A stretch of DNA of 64,000 bases from Acidimicrobiia bacterium (GCA_009835395.1 VXXM01000035.1:32075-96074); one strand, 5' to 3'; numbered from the stretch's first letter, positions 16,908-28,150 are shown. Notes: generated by a model from the sequence alone, not told the origin. Numbers and translations are program-made.

Positions 16908-19370
16908 ATGCTTTCGCGGGTGAGTGGGTTCTCGCGGCTCTTGAGGTCCGCGCCCCGCCGGCGCACCTCTCGTCGCCTCCTCGGCGGCGCTCTGGTCATC
17001 GTCACCCTGGCGGCCGTGCTGCTGGCCGCCGGTTCGTCGCCCGCGGCCGCGCACACCCGGCTGCTGGAGACGATCCCGGAGAACCGCACGATCGCCGACG
17101 CGCCGCCCGAGCGCCTGACCCTGGTCTTCGCCGAGGCCGTCGACCCCCGCACGGTGCAACTCGACGTGATCGGCGCCGACGGCGGCCTCGTGCCGGGCGC
17201 CGCCCTACTGACCCCCAGCGGTGCCGATCAGGCGGTCATCGAATTCTCCCTGCCCCCGCTCGACGACGGCGTGTACGGGCTCTCCTGGATCACCGTCGGA
17301 CCCGACGGCCACAGGGTGGCGGGGGAGGTCGTCGTCGGTGTGGGCTCCGTCGACGCCGCCGGCGTGCAGGAGGCGCGGTTCAGCGACACGCCGCCTCTCG
17401 AGCGCGTCCTGAGCATCGCCGCCGGGGTGGCCCGCTACCTCTGGTACTTCGGCCTCGCGGCGGTGGCCGGGTCGCTGCTCGTGCTGGCCTGGGGTCTCCG
17501 CCCGGGGGCCGGCTCACCGGCGAAGGAGATCCTCAGCCGCCGGGCCCGGCGCGCCCTGGTGCAGGGCTCGTTGCTGCTGCACGTCGGCATCCTCGTGCGC
17601 GCCGGTGCCACCATCACCCTCGTCACCCGCGGCTACCGCAGCGGATCGCTGAGCGAGGACCTGCTACTCGCCCTCGTGGACGGCATGGGTCTGACCCTGC
17701 TGCTGGCGGCGGTGGCCGCCGGCGCCCTGGTGGTGTGGGCTCCCCGGCTGAGCCGGGCGCGGTCGGGATGGACGTTCCTGCAGGCGGGCCTGGGCGTGAT
17801 GGCGCTGGTGGCGATCGGGTCGGCAACCTCGCACACCGCGGTGCTCTCCGAGGACCCCTTCGGGATCTGGGTGTCCACGCTGCACCTCACCGCCGCAGCC
17901 CTCTGGCTCGGGCCGCTGCTCGTCGTGGGCTGGGCCACCGCCTCGGGCCGCTGGCGTGCCCGGCCGGCGGCCGAGCGGGCGGCGACGCTGCGGGAGGTCT
18001 TCGGCCGCTTCGGCCCGGTGGCCGTGGGCGCCTTCGCGGTGCTCGTGGCGACCGGCGCCCGCTCGACCTGGCTGCTGGCCGGCTCGGAGTTGCTCTCGGG
18101 CTCGGGCTACACCATCGCGCTCATCGTCAAGCTGGCCGTGCTGGCGGCGGTGATCCTGCCCCTCGGCACCTACCACGACCGGCGCCTCGGCTGGCTGGCC
18201 CGGCGCCGGCCGGACGGGGATGCCGGAGCCGCCCCGGTTCGCTCGCTGCGCCTGGAGGCCGGGGCTCTGGCGTCGGTGCTGGTCGTGGCGGCCGTGCTGG
18301 CCGGGCTGAATCCGGCCGTCTTCGGCTCGGGCGGGGAAGGCGACGGCTCGACGGTCGCGGTGGTCGGCGGGGCCGCCCCGGCGGAGGCCACCGATCCGGC
18401 CGTGCTGCTGTCCGACGCCCCGCCGGAGAGCGTCGAGGACTGCCGCGACCGCCCGGTGGGAAGGCCCAACTGCTACCGCGACTACTTCGCGGAGGTCATG
18501 CGCAACCAGGGTGCCGACGTGGCGGTGGCGGAGATCGCCGCCCTGTCCGAGACCGACGACCACGTGGCGCGGGACTGTCACCAGGTGGTGCACGACCTCG
18601 GCAACGACGCCGCCGAGTACTACGGCGACGTGGGCATCGCCCTGACCTACGAGGGATCGGCCTGCTGGTCGGGCTACTACCACGGTGTCGTGGAGTACGC
18701 CATCTCGCAGTTCAACGGCACCGAGCTGTTCGACGAGATGCCCAACATCTGCACCACCGCGGCCGAGCGCGAGTACTCCTTCACCCACTACAACTGCGTG
18801 CACGGGCTGGGCCACGGGGTCATGTTGAACCTCGACGGCGACCTGTTCGGTTCGATCCCGTACTGCGAGACGCTGCCGGACCGCTGGGAGCTCAGCTCCT
18901 GCGTGGGCGGCGCCATCATGGAGAACGTCGTGTCGGCGCAGCAGGGCATCCAGACCGACCTGCGCACCGACGACCTCATCTACCCGTGCAACGTGATCGG
19001 CGACGACTACGTCGACGAGTGCTTCGCCATGCAGACCTCCTGGATGCTCTACAACCTCGGCTACGAGGATGAGAACTTCGCCGAGGCGTTCGCCATCTGC
19101 GACTCCGTCCAGACCGACATGGTCGACAACTGCTACCGCAGCATGGGACGCGACATCAGCGGCTCCTCGCTGCTGGAGGTGAGCCGGATCGTGCGGCTCT
19201 GCTCGCTCGGCGATCCCGCCTACCAGGAGGAGTGCTTCGTGGGCGCCTCGTTGAACGCGGTCTACAACGACCACGGCACGGCGATGGCGACCGCGCTCTG
19301 CGAGGCGATCCCGGCCCGCATGCAGGACGCCTGCTACGCGGCGCGTGACCGGGCGGCGGGCACCTTCTGA
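16908..19370 (+). CDS. CopC-CopD fusion with C-terminal 16-cysteine extracellular repeat domain
   Basis: 820-residue membrane protein, probably for copper uptake or handling. Residues 1-48 are a signal peptide ending SPAAA, leaving His49 as mature N-terminus, the position of the Cu(II)-binding His in CopC. CopC domain ~49-150 (AHTRLLETIP, VGPDGHRVAG). CopD-like multi-helix region ~165-480, with conserved histidines (SATSHTAV, TLHLTAAALWLG). Residues ~511-820 form a 310-residue domain with 16 cysteines. Its first part has CHQVVHDLG, CWSGYYHG and CVHGLGHG; its second half has five C-x10/11-C units about 35 residues apart. I do not recognise this last domain. ATG 16908 chosen; GTG 16920 is possible. 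Confidence 0.8.
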   Translation: MLSRVSGFSRLLRSAPRRRTSRRLLGGALVIVTLAAVLLAAGSSPAAAHTRLLETIPENRTIADAPPERLTLVFAEAVDPRTVQLDVIGADGGLVPGAALLTPSGADQAVIEFSLPPLDDGVYGLSWITVGPDGHRVAGEVVVGVGSVDAAGVQEARFSDTPPLERVLSIAAGVARYLWYFGLAAVAGSLLVLAWGLRPGAGSPAKEILSRRARRALVQGSLLLHVGILVRAGATITLVTRGYRSGSLSEDLLLALVDGMGLTLLLAAVAAGALVVWAPRLSRARSGWTFLQAGLGVMALVAIGSATSHTAVLSEDPFGIWVSTLHLTAAALWLGPLLVVGWATASGRWRARPAAERAATLREVFGRFGPVAVGAFAVLVATGARSTWLLAGSELLSGSGYTIALIVKLAVLAAVILPLGTYHDRRLGWLARRRPDGDAGAAPVRSLRLEAGALASVLVVAAVLAGLNPAVFGSGGEGDGSTVAVVGGAAPAEATDPAVLLSDAPPESVEDCRDRPVGRPNCYRDYFAEVMRNQGADVAVAEIAALSETDDHVARDCHQVVHDLGNDAAEYYGDVGIALTYEGSACWSGYYHGVVEYAISQFNGTELFDEMPNICTTAAEREYSFTHYNCVHGLGHGVMLNLDGDLFGSIPYCETLPDRWELSSCVGGAIMENVVSAQQGIQTDLRTDDLIYPCNVIGDDYVDECFAMQTSWMLYNLGYEDENFAEAFAICDSVQTDMVDNCYRSMGRDISGSSLLEVSRIVRLCSLGDPAYQEECFVGASLNAVYNDHGTAMATALCEAIPARMQDACYAARDRAAGTF

Positions 19371-19416
19371 GCCCACCGCCCGCCTCTGCGGGGGCCGTGG
19401 GCAACCCGCAGGCCTC

Positions 19417-19422
19417 TAATAT
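19417..19422 (+). promoter_or_regulatory. Putative -10 box (leaderless)
   Basis: TAATAT, 8 nt before the GTG at 19431. It is one of the best -10 matches in the window. Confidence 0.5.
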
Positions 19423-19430
19423 CGGTTGGC

Positions 19431-20174
19431 GTGACCGCCGCCGGACCACGCCCGACCGAGGGGGTCATCGTGCTGGGCGCCGGCCCGGCCTGCCCCGGCA
19501 TCGCGCAGATCATGGCGGTGGCCGGGCACCGCGTGACGCTCTGCACCCCGAGCGAGACGCTGGAGGCGGCACGGGAGGCGGTGGACGGTGGCCGCTTCGG
19601 GCTGCTCGCCGCCGCCGACGCCGGGCGCATCAGCAGCGACGAGCGGCACCGGGCTCTCGAGCGACTGCACTTCAGCGCGGAGCCGGGCGCGGCCCCCGCC
19701 GCGGACCTGGCCGTCGTGAGCGATCCGGGCGGACCGGAGACGCTGGTGCCGCTGCTCGTCGAGGTGGAGGGTCAACTCGCCACGGGCGCAGTGCTGGCGG
19801 TGGATTCCCCCGGCGAGCCGCTGGCCTCCCTCAGCGGCGGGCTGCGCAGGCCCGAGAGGCTCGTGGGATGGCACTGGGGTTGGCCGGCGCAACTGAACAA
19901 GCTCGCCGAGATCGTGGCCGGTGCGGGCACCGCCGAGAGCGCCGTCGAGATCGTCGTGCGGGTCGCCCGGCGCGCCGGCAAGAACCCCGTCGTCATCGCC
20001 GACGCGCCGGAATCCTGGGGCTATGTCACCAACCGTGTCTGGTCCGCCCTGGGAGGCGAGGCCGCTCGCATCGTCGCCGAGGGCGTCGCCGGGCCCGAGG
20101 AGGTGGATCGGCTCCTCATCGACGGCTTCGGTTGGCCCGCCGGCCCGTTCGGCCGGGGCAGCGAAGCTCGCTAG
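19431..20174 (+). CDS. 3-hydroxyacyl-CoA dehydrogenase family protein, short and divergent
   Basis: 247 residues with an N-terminal Rossmann domain (VLGAGPACPGIAQIMAVAGH) followed by part of the 3HCDH C-terminal helical domain. The catalytic His148 and Glu160 positions of the family are kept (GWHWGWPAQLNKLAEIV), but the usual HFFNP reads HWGWP and the NTSS stretch reads DSPG. The C-terminal domain stops at FGWPAGPFGRG, much shorter than the usual ~280-290 residues. No other beta-oxidation gene is nearby. It may be a dehydrogenase on an unusual substrate or a non-catalytic relative. Confidence 0.7.
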   Translation: MTAAGPRPTEGVIVLGAGPACPGIAQIMAVAGHRVTLCTPSETLEAAREAVDGGRFGLLAAADAGRISSDERHRALERLHFSAEPGAAPAADLAVVSDPGGPETLVPLLVEVEGQLATGAVLAVDSPGEPLASLSGGLRRPERLVGWHWGWPAQLNKLAEIVAGAGTAESAVEIVVRVARRAGKNPVVIADAPESWGYVTNRVWSALGGEAARIVAEGVAGPEEVDRLLIDGFGWPAGPFGRGSEAR

Positions 20175-20175
20175 C

Positions 20176-20191
20176 GAGAGCGAACGCTCTC
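20176..20191. terminator. Hairpin between convergent genes
   Basis: GAGAGC (20176-20181) pairs with GCTCTC (20186-20191) around a GAAC loop. It partly overlaps the palindrome CTCGCTAGCGAG (20167-20178). It sits in the 24-bp gap between two convergent stops, consistent with a bidirectional terminator. No T-tract is present. Confidence 0.4.
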
Positions 20192-20198
20192 AGAGGGC

Positions 20199-20774
20199 TC
20201 AGAGGGCCGCCAGCAAGCGCTTCACGATCGCCTCGATCGGCGGTCCTGGCGCCGCCGTGAGGCTCTCGAGGGTGAACATGATGGCGGTGTCCTCGTCCCG
20301 TCGGTACACCTCCGCGAGGAGTTGGGCGGGCGGCGCGCCGGCGACCTCGACGAGGATCTGCAGGGTCAGGGTCTCGGGGTCGACGCCGCTGAGATTGCCT
20401 ACCGCAGGCGCCGCCGCCCGGAGTCGCCGGAAGACCTCCTCGGGCGATCGCCGTCCCACGACCGCACCGGCGGACCCTGGACCTGACGTGCGATCCGCCG
20501 GAGCGCGTGGCTTCGGCTCGGCGGGCGCGGTGCGGCGCGGCGCCCGCGGCCCGGGGGTCGCCTTCGGCACCGGGAGCGGGCGGCGGCCGCCGTCGGTGGC
20601 CTTCTGCAGCACGGCGTAGGCGGCGGTCAGGCGAGCCGTGCGGTCCGCCGCGCCGGGCTCGGAGGTCAGATCGGGGTGGTGCGCGCGCAACAGCCTGCGG
20701 TAGCGGGCGCGGATCTCGTTCCAGGTGGCGCCTGGCCCCAACTGCAGGGCCGTCAAGGCCTCAGCGACCTCCAC
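20199..20774 (-). CDS. J-domain protein
   Basis: 191 residues. Residues ~3-60 are a DnaJ domain with the HPD motif (LRAHHPDLTSEPG), expected to stimulate a DnaK partner. No Gly/Phe or zinc domain follows. There is a Pro/Ala-rich linker (~80-115) and a C-terminal region of ~75 residues (LTLQILVEVAGAPPAQLLAEVYRR) of unknown role. It is therefore a specialised J-protein, not DnaJ itself. Located 19 bp downstream of hppA on the same strand. Confidence 0.75.
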   Translation of the reverse strand: MEVAEALTALQLGPGATWNEIRARYRRLLRAHHPDLTSEPGAADRTARLTAAYAVLQKATDGGRRPLPVPKATPGPRAPRRTAPAEPKPRAPADRTSGPGSAGAVVGRRSPEEVFRRLRAAAPAVGNLSGVDPETLTLQILVEVAGAPPAQLLAEVYRRDEDTAIMFTLESLTAAPGPPIEAIVKRLLAAL

Positions 20775-20793
20775 CGCCCCCCGCCATTTCGGC

Positions 20794-22887
<2,094 letters not shown>

Positions 22888-23024
22888 TCCTGTGACCTCC
22901 TCGGTTCAAAAAGTCCTCCGCAAGCTAGCAGCGGACCCCGCGGCCCGGTGGCTTCGCAACGCCCGGCGCGCAGCCGGGGAGGCGGCCGCGGCGTGGTTGA
23001 ATCATCCGGACGCCGCCGCCTCGC

Positions 23025-23030
23025 TAGAGT
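23025..23030 (+). promoter_or_regulatory. Putative -10 box of formyl-THF cyclo-ligase gene (leaderless)
   Basis: TAGAGT, 7 nt before the GTG at 23038. No ribosome-binding site lies in between. Confidence 0.45.
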
Positions 23031-23037
23031 TCAATCG

Positions 23038-23643
23038 GTGGAGGTATCCACACGACAGGCCCTCGCGCGCCGTCAACGACGCGACCTTCCCGCAGACCTG
23101 CAGGCCGTGGCCTCCGCCGCGACGGCGTCACAGATCTGGGCGATCCCCGAGATGCACCTGGCGCGTGTGGTCGCCACGTTCATCGCCGACGACGGCGAGA
23201 TCAGCCTCTGGCCGGTCGTGGCGCGCCTGTGGGCGGAGGACGTCGCGGTCACGGTGCCCGCGATCGATGCCGCCGACGAGCTGATGTTCGTGCGCTGGCA
23301 TAGGGGTGCCGAACTGATGCCCGGGCGTTTCGGCATACCCGTCCCGGTCTCGACCGAGAGGATCGACGTCTTGAACCATGACGTCATCCTGCTCGCGGGC
23401 GTGCTGTTCGGCCCGCGAGGGGCACGGGCCGGTCGCGGCAGGGGGTACTACGACCGGGCCCTGGCGTTTCGCAACGCCCCGGGCGCGCCGATGCCTCCGG
23501 CAGGTCCATTGCTCGTCGGCGTGGGCCACGTCTTCCAGTGGGACCCCGATCTACGTCGCCGCCCGACCGACGTCGCCATCGACGCCTTCGCCTCGCCGGA
23601 GGGCGTCCGGCGTTTCGACGCCCGGTGCGCGCCATGGAACTGA
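23038..23643 (+). CDS. 5-formyltetrahydrofolate cyclo-ligase
   Basis: ATP-dependent conversion of 5-formyl-THF to 5,10-methenyl-THF (MTHFS family), a folate-salvage step. 201 residues from the GTG at 23038. The family signature near the C-terminus is GRGRGYYDRAL (consensus GGGYYDR). LARRQRRDLPAD at the N-terminus is the usual R-rich nucleotide contact region. Divergent from hppA, with a 150-bp gap. Confidence 0.85.
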   Translation: MEVSTRQALARRQRRDLPADLQAVASAATASQIWAIPEMHLARVVATFIADDGEISLWPVVARLWAEDVAVTVPAIDAADELMFVRWHRGAELMPGRFGIPVPVSTERIDVLNHDVILLAGVLFGPRGARAGRGRGYYDRALAFRNAPGAPMPPAGPLLVGVGHVFQWDPDLRRRPTDVAIDAFASPEGVRRFDARCAPWN

Positions 23644-23731
23644 TGCAGGACCCCGAATCGGCGCCGTCCGGGGGTGAGCCGCCGCATCCGGCCGCGATCG
23701 GGAACCCCTGCCGCAGCGGGAGGCGAGAGCC

Positions 23732-25072
23732 ATGAAGGTCGTCATCGTCGGCGCCGGCGAGGTGGGCTCCTACCTCGCGGCGCGGCTCACCAGGGAGAAC
23801 CACCACGTGGTGGTCGTCGAGCAGGACGCCGAACGCGCCTTGCACGTGGAACAGCACATCGACGCCCACGTGGTCACCGGCAGCGGCAGCCATCCCGACG
23901 TCATGGCCGCCGCGGGCATCCGTGCCGCCGACCTGCTCGTGGCCGTCACCACCGACGACGAGGCCAACCTCGTCGCGTGCATGCTGGCACGCCAAGCGGG
24001 TGTTGAGCGGCGGATCGCCCGCATCGAGGCCGCCGCCCTGCGGGCGCCTGAGGCCGCGGACCTGCTGCGGGCGGCAGGCGCCGACGAGGTCATCGATCCC
24101 GACGCGGAGACCGCTGTCGAGATCCTCCACCTCCTCGACTACCCGGGCGCGACTGAGATCAACATGCTCGCCGACGACCGTGTCGCGGTTGTCGGCACCG
24201 TCCTGGGCCCCGACTCCCCGCTCGTGGGACGGCCCCTCTCGGAGAGCTTCGCCCCGTACGGACCCGACTGGGAGTTCCTCATCGGTGCCGTCTCGCGGGG
24301 CGACCGGACGGTCATCCCGCGCCGGGACATGGTGCTGCAGTCCGGCGACGTCGTGCGGATCGTGGATCTCGGAACGTCCTCCAACGAGCTCCGGCACCTG
24401 CTCGGGCTGACGCACGCCCGTGCCAACCGGGTGATGCTCCTCGGGGGTGGCCGCACCGGTGAGATGGTGGCGGAGCGCCTCGTGGAGATGCACGCCGAGG
24501 TGTGCCTGGTGGAGCGGGACCCTGAACGCGCCCGCGAACTGGCCGAGACCCTCGACGACGTGCTGATCCTCGAGGGCGACATCACCGACGCCGAGTTGCT
24601 CGAGGAGGAGAGGGTCGGTGATCACGACGCCGTGATCGCGGTCACCGGCAACGACGAAGACAACATCCTGGCCTGCCTCTATGCCAAGTCGATGGGCGTG
24701 CCCGAGACGATCGCCCTGCTGCACCGCCTGGAGTTCCTGCCGCTCCTGCGCACGCTCGGCATCGACGGAGCCCTGTCGCCGCGCACCGCCTGCGCCAACG
24801 GCGTCATGCGGATCATCCGCGGCGGCGTCCAAGTCGCCACCTACCTGGACATGGATGTCGAGGTCCTGGAGATGACCGTCGCCGACGGCAGCGGCGTGCA
24901 CGGCCAGCGGATCTGTGACCTGCACCTGCCCAAGGAGGTGCTCATCGCGGCGGTGGTCCGCGACGGAACCTCGATGATCGGCCGGGGTCACACGGTCCTG
25001 CAGGAACAGGACCACCTCGTGGTCTTCGCCCGTCCCAAAGCGGTCGCCGCAGCCCGCAAGCGATTCGAGTGA
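23732..25072 (+). CDS. trkA: Trk potassium uptake system, NAD-binding subunit TrkA
   Basis: Cytoplasmic gating subunit for TrkH channels. 446 residues with two RCK units: Rossmann motif GAGEVGSYLA at residues 7-16 and a second LGGGRTGEMVAE near 235. Each is followed by a TrkA_C ligand-binding domain (first ~135-220, second ~365-446). GGGAGG lies upstream of the ATG. It is coupled by a 4-bp overlap to trkH1, forming a trkA-trkH-trkH operon. Nucleotide binding (NAD(H)/ATP/ADP) is known for the family. Confidence 0.92.
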   Translation: MKVVIVGAGEVGSYLAARLTRENHHVVVVEQDAERALHVEQHIDAHVVTGSGSHPDVMAAAGIRAADLLVAVTTDDEANLVACMLARQAGVERRIARIEAAALRAPEAADLLRAAGADEVIDPDAETAVEILHLLDYPGATEINMLADDRVAVVGTVLGPDSPLVGRPLSESFAPYGPDWEFLIGAVSRGDRTVIPRRDMVLQSGDVVRIVDLGTSSNELRHLLGLTHARANRVMLLGGGRTGEMVAERLVEMHAEVCLVERDPERARELAETLDDVLILEGDITDAELLEEERVGDHDAVIAVTGNDEDNILACLYAKSMGVPETIALLHRLEFLPLLRTLGIDGALSPRTACANGVMRIIRGGVQVATYLDMDVEVLEMTVADGSGVHGQRICDLHLPKEVLIAAVVRDGTSMIGRGHTVLQEQDHLVVFARPKAVAAARKRFE

Positions 25073-26589
25073 GCGCCGCGGCGGACCCGCCGGCGAGACG
25101 CGGCTCCACCGGCAAGCGGACCCGCTCCCGAGCCGGCACCGATCTGGCCCTCTGGGCCTCGCTGTGGGCGAGCGTGGTCTGCGGCCTGGGACTGGTGCTG
25201 TCCGGGCTGGTCGGGCTGGCGGATCGGGCCCCCGCAGCGGGCCTGCTGGGGTTGGGAGTCGGCTGCAGCGCCGTCGCCTGGCTCTACGCCCGGCGGGCGC
25301 GCGTCCCCTCGCAACCGCCGCCGGGAGCCATCTTCGTGGCCGCCTGCAGCGCCTGGTGCGTGATGATCCTCATCTCGACGGCCGCATACCTGGTGACCGG
25401 TGCGACCGGATCGCTGCCGGATGCCGTCTTCGAGTCGATCGCCGGGTTCTGCACGACCAACCTCAGTGTGCTGCCCCAACTCGAGTCGCTGCCGGCGGGC
25501 GTGCTCTTCTGGCGGGCGCTCACGCAGTGGCTCGGGGGGTTCGCGGCCCTGGCGCTGCTGGCCGGGGCGCTTCCCCTGTACGTTCCGGCGCTGGTCCTTC
25601 CCGGCGACAACGCCGGTCTGCCGGACCGCGCCTCGGCCCCGCCGTTCGCGACGCAACTCCGCCGGATCGCCGTCGTCTACGGCGCCGTCGGCGGGCTGTG
25701 CGCGGCCGCCTACGCCATTGCCGGCATGGGTGCGCTCGACGCTTTCAGCTACGCCTTCTCGACCGTCTCCACGGGGGGATTCGGCAACCATCCCGGCGGC
25801 CTGGGGTACTTCGATTCGACGGCCGTCGAGTCGGTGGCGACGGTCTTCATGGCGCTCGCCGGCGTGAGCGTGGTGACGCTCTGGTGGGCGGTGCGGGGTC
25901 GCTGGGGGGTGCTGTGGCGCTCCTTCGAGCTCCGCGCCTACCTGGCGCTGCTGGCGGTGGGAATCGCGGCGGTCACGGCGCTGACCTGGAGCGACGGCGG
26001 CCCCGAGGCCCTGCGGCGGGCCGCCGTGGCCGTGACCGCGGTCTCCAGCAGCACCGGCTTCGAGCCGGCCGGCTGGTCCGGTTGGTCCTGGGGCGCGCAG
26101 GCGGTGGTGGTGGCGCTGATCGCCACCGGGGGGATGGCCGGCACCGCCGGCGGCGGCTTCCAGATGCGCCGCGCCATCGCCGCGGCCCGCTACGCCTACC
26201 GGGAACTGGTCACCGAGATCCACCCCCACACGGTGCACGTGGTGAAGATCGGCCGGCGTTCGGTGGCCGAGAGGCCGTTGGCGCTGCTGAACGGCTACCA
26301 GATCCTGTTCGCGGCGGCCGTGCTGGCGGGGGTGTTCGGCCTCAGCCTGGCCGGCATGGATCTCTGGGGCGGCGCGACCGCCTCGATCAGCGCGCTCGCC
26401 ACGATGGGTCCCGCACCCGGTGCCGATCTGGGGGCGCTCGGCGGCGGCGAGCGGACCGTTCTGGCGGTGCTCATGGCGCTGGGGCGGCTGTCCTTCTTCC
26501 CGCTGGTGGTGGTCGCCGGAGGGGCCGTGACGGGGGCGCGCCGCCTGCTGCTGGCTGAGCGATCCAACGGCCCGAGGACGCACTCATGA
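25069..26589 (+). CDS. TrkH-family potassium transporter, copy 1 (altered filter)
   Basis: Membrane subunit of the SKT family, 506 residues. P-loops: P1 reads ESIAGFCTTNLSVL, where the canonical filter glycine (TTTG) is Asn; P2 STVSTGGFGNHP, P3 SSSTGFEPAG and P4 LATMGPAPG keep glycine. ~70 residues at the N-terminus are Arg-rich plus two helices. It starts at a GTG overlapping the trkA stop and ends in an ATGA overlap with trkH2. The Asn in the first filter makes K+ selectivity or conductance uncertain. Confidence 0.85.
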   Translation: MSAAADPPARRGSTGKRTRSRAGTDLALWASLWASVVCGLGLVLSGLVGLADRAPAAGLLGLGVGCSAVAWLYARRARVPSQPPPGAIFVAACSAWCVMILISTAAYLVTGATGSLPDAVFESIAGFCTTNLSVLPQLESLPAGVLFWRALTQWLGGFAALALLAGALPLYVPALVLPGDNAGLPDRASAPPFATQLRRIAVVYGAVGGLCAAAYAIAGMGALDAFSYAFSTVSTGGFGNHPGGLGYFDSTAVESVATVFMALAGVSVVTLWWAVRGRWGVLWRSFELRAYLALLAVGIAAVTALTWSDGGPEALRRAAVAVTAVSSSTGFEPAGWSGWSWGAQAVVVALIATGGMAGTAGGGFQMRRAIAAARYAYRELVTEIHPHTVHVVKIGRRSVAERPLALLNGYQILFAAAVLAGVFGLSLAGMDLWGGATASISALATMGPAPGADLGALGGGERTVLAVLMALGRLSFFPLVVVAGGAVTGARRLLLAERSNGPRTHS

Positions 26590-28127
26590 GACGGACGTTC
26601 CGGGGCGTCTCGGAGTTCACGCTCGTGCCACGGGCCCCGCGCCACGAGAATCTCTCGTTGCACGTGGTCGGTCTGGCCCTCCTCTTCCTCGTGCCGGGCA
26701 TGCTCATCGCCACGCTCGTGGAGTGGGGCTCGGCGACCTCCGACGGCGAGTGGCCGTTGCTCCTCGCCGCACTGATCACGGTCGCCGTCGGGGTAATCCT
26801 CTTCAGGGGGTTCCGGCCTCCCGACGATGTGCGACCCTCCGACGTGTTCCCCGTCGTGGTGTGGACCTGGCTGTCGTGCTCGCTACTGGGTGCCCTGCCG
26901 TACGTGCTGGACGCCGATTTCTTCGGCTGGTCGCAGTGGGACTCGGCGCTGTTCGAGTCGATCTCGGGGTTCACCGCCTCGGGCTCGACGGTGCTGGTCG
27001 ACATCGACACCCACGGCCGCGGCATGCTGCTGTGGCGGCAGCTCACGCAGTGGTACGGCGGGATGGGCATGGTCGTGCTTGCGGTGAGCGTGCTGCCGTT
27101 GCTGGGCGTGGGCGGCCAGGAGTTGATGCGCGCCGAGACGCCCGGCCCCGAGAGCGACCGCCTGGCGCCGCGCATCAGCGGCACCGCCAAGCGTCTCTGG
27201 CTGGTCTACGCCGGACTCACCGTGGTGATCGCCGTGGCGCTCTTCGCCGTTCCGGGCGTGGGTCTCTACGACGCCGTGGCGCACGCCCTCACCGTGGCGG
27301 GTACCGGGGGCTTCTCGCCCTACGGCGGCTCGATCGGCCACTTCGAGTCGCTCGCGGCCGAGCTGGTGATGGCCGGCGGGATGATCGCCGGAGCGATGAG
27401 CTTCAGCCTCCACTACCGGGCGCTGCGGGGGGACTGGCGTGTCTACCGCCGGGCCAGCGACCAGATGCTGTTCCTGAAGATCCTCGCCTCCGCCACGGCG
27501 GTCATCACGTTGCTGCTGTGGCTACGCCAGGGGGCGTCGTTCGGCCTCTCGCTGCGCGACTCCTTCTTCAACGTGGTGACGCTCGCCACGAGCGGCGGAT
27601 TCCACAACATCCGCCCCGGCGGGCTGGGGGACTTCGCCGCCTGGACGCCGCCGGCGCAGGTGGTGCTGGGGGTGCTGATGCTGATCGGCGGGGGAGCGGG
27701 CTCCACCTCGGGGGGCATGAAGGTGTTCCGCGCCCAGATCTCCGCGGCGCACGCCCTGCGCACGGTCCGCCTGGCCCGCAGGCCCCGCTCGGTGGTACCG
27801 ATCAAGCTGGGCGGGGCGGTGATCCCCGAGCCGGCGGTCGGGCGGGTACTGGCCTTCGGGACCCTGTACATCATGTCCTTCGGGGTGGGGACGCTGATCG
27901 TGGCGTCCCTCGGCGCCGACCCGGTCACCGCGGTCTCCGGTGTGATCAGCGCCCTGTCAAACATGGGCCCTGCGCTGGGCGAGGCCGGCCCGTCCTCGAA
28001 CTTCACGGTGTTCGCCCGTCCCGCCCGCCTGGTGCTCGCCGGGCTCATGATCGTCGGCCGCCTCGAGATCACCGCCGTCTTCCTGGGTGCGGCGGTGATC
28101 GTGCGCCACCTGCTACGACACCGCTGA
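26586..28127 (+). CDS. trkH: TrkH potassium transporter, copy 2
   Basis: 513-residue TrkH channel/transporter subunit with all four filter glycines: P1 ISGFTASGSTVL, P2 VAGTGGFSPYG, P3 LATSGGFHNIRPGG, P4 LSNMGPALG. This copy looks like the standard K+ pathway of the pair. The ATG overlaps the stop of copy 1 by 4 bp. Both copies are served by the single upstream trkA. A hairpin directly after the stop may end the operon. Confidence 0.9.
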   Translation: MRRTFRGVSEFTLVPRAPRHENLSLHVVGLALLFLVPGMLIATLVEWGSATSDGEWPLLLAALITVAVGVILFRGFRPPDDVRPSDVFPVVVWTWLSCSLLGALPYVLDADFFGWSQWDSALFESISGFTASGSTVLVDIDTHGRGMLLWRQLTQWYGGMGMVVLAVSVLPLLGVGGQELMRAETPGPESDRLAPRISGTAKRLWLVYAGLTVVIAVALFAVPGVGLYDAVAHALTVAGTGGFSPYGGSIGHFESLAAELVMAGGMIAGAMSFSLHYRALRGDWRVYRRASDQMLFLKILASATAVITLLLWLRQGASFGLSLRDSFFNVVTLATSGGFHNIRPGGLGDFAAWTPPAQVVLGVLMLIGGGAGSTSGGMKVFRAQISAAHALRTVRLARRPRSVVPIKLGGAVIPEPAVGRVLAFGTLYIMSFGVGTLIVASLGADPVTAVSGVISALSNMGPALGEAGPSSNFTVFARPARLVLAGLMIVGRLEITAVFLGAAVIVRHLLRHR

Positions 28128-28150
28128 CCGGCCCCGGACGGCCGGCTCTT
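28128..28150 (+). terminator. Putative terminator of trk operon
   Basis: CCGGCC (28128-28133) pairs with GGCCGG (28140-28145) around a 6-base loop, directly after the trkH2 stop and followed by CTCTT. It is GC-rich, with a weak T-tract. Confidence 0.45.
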
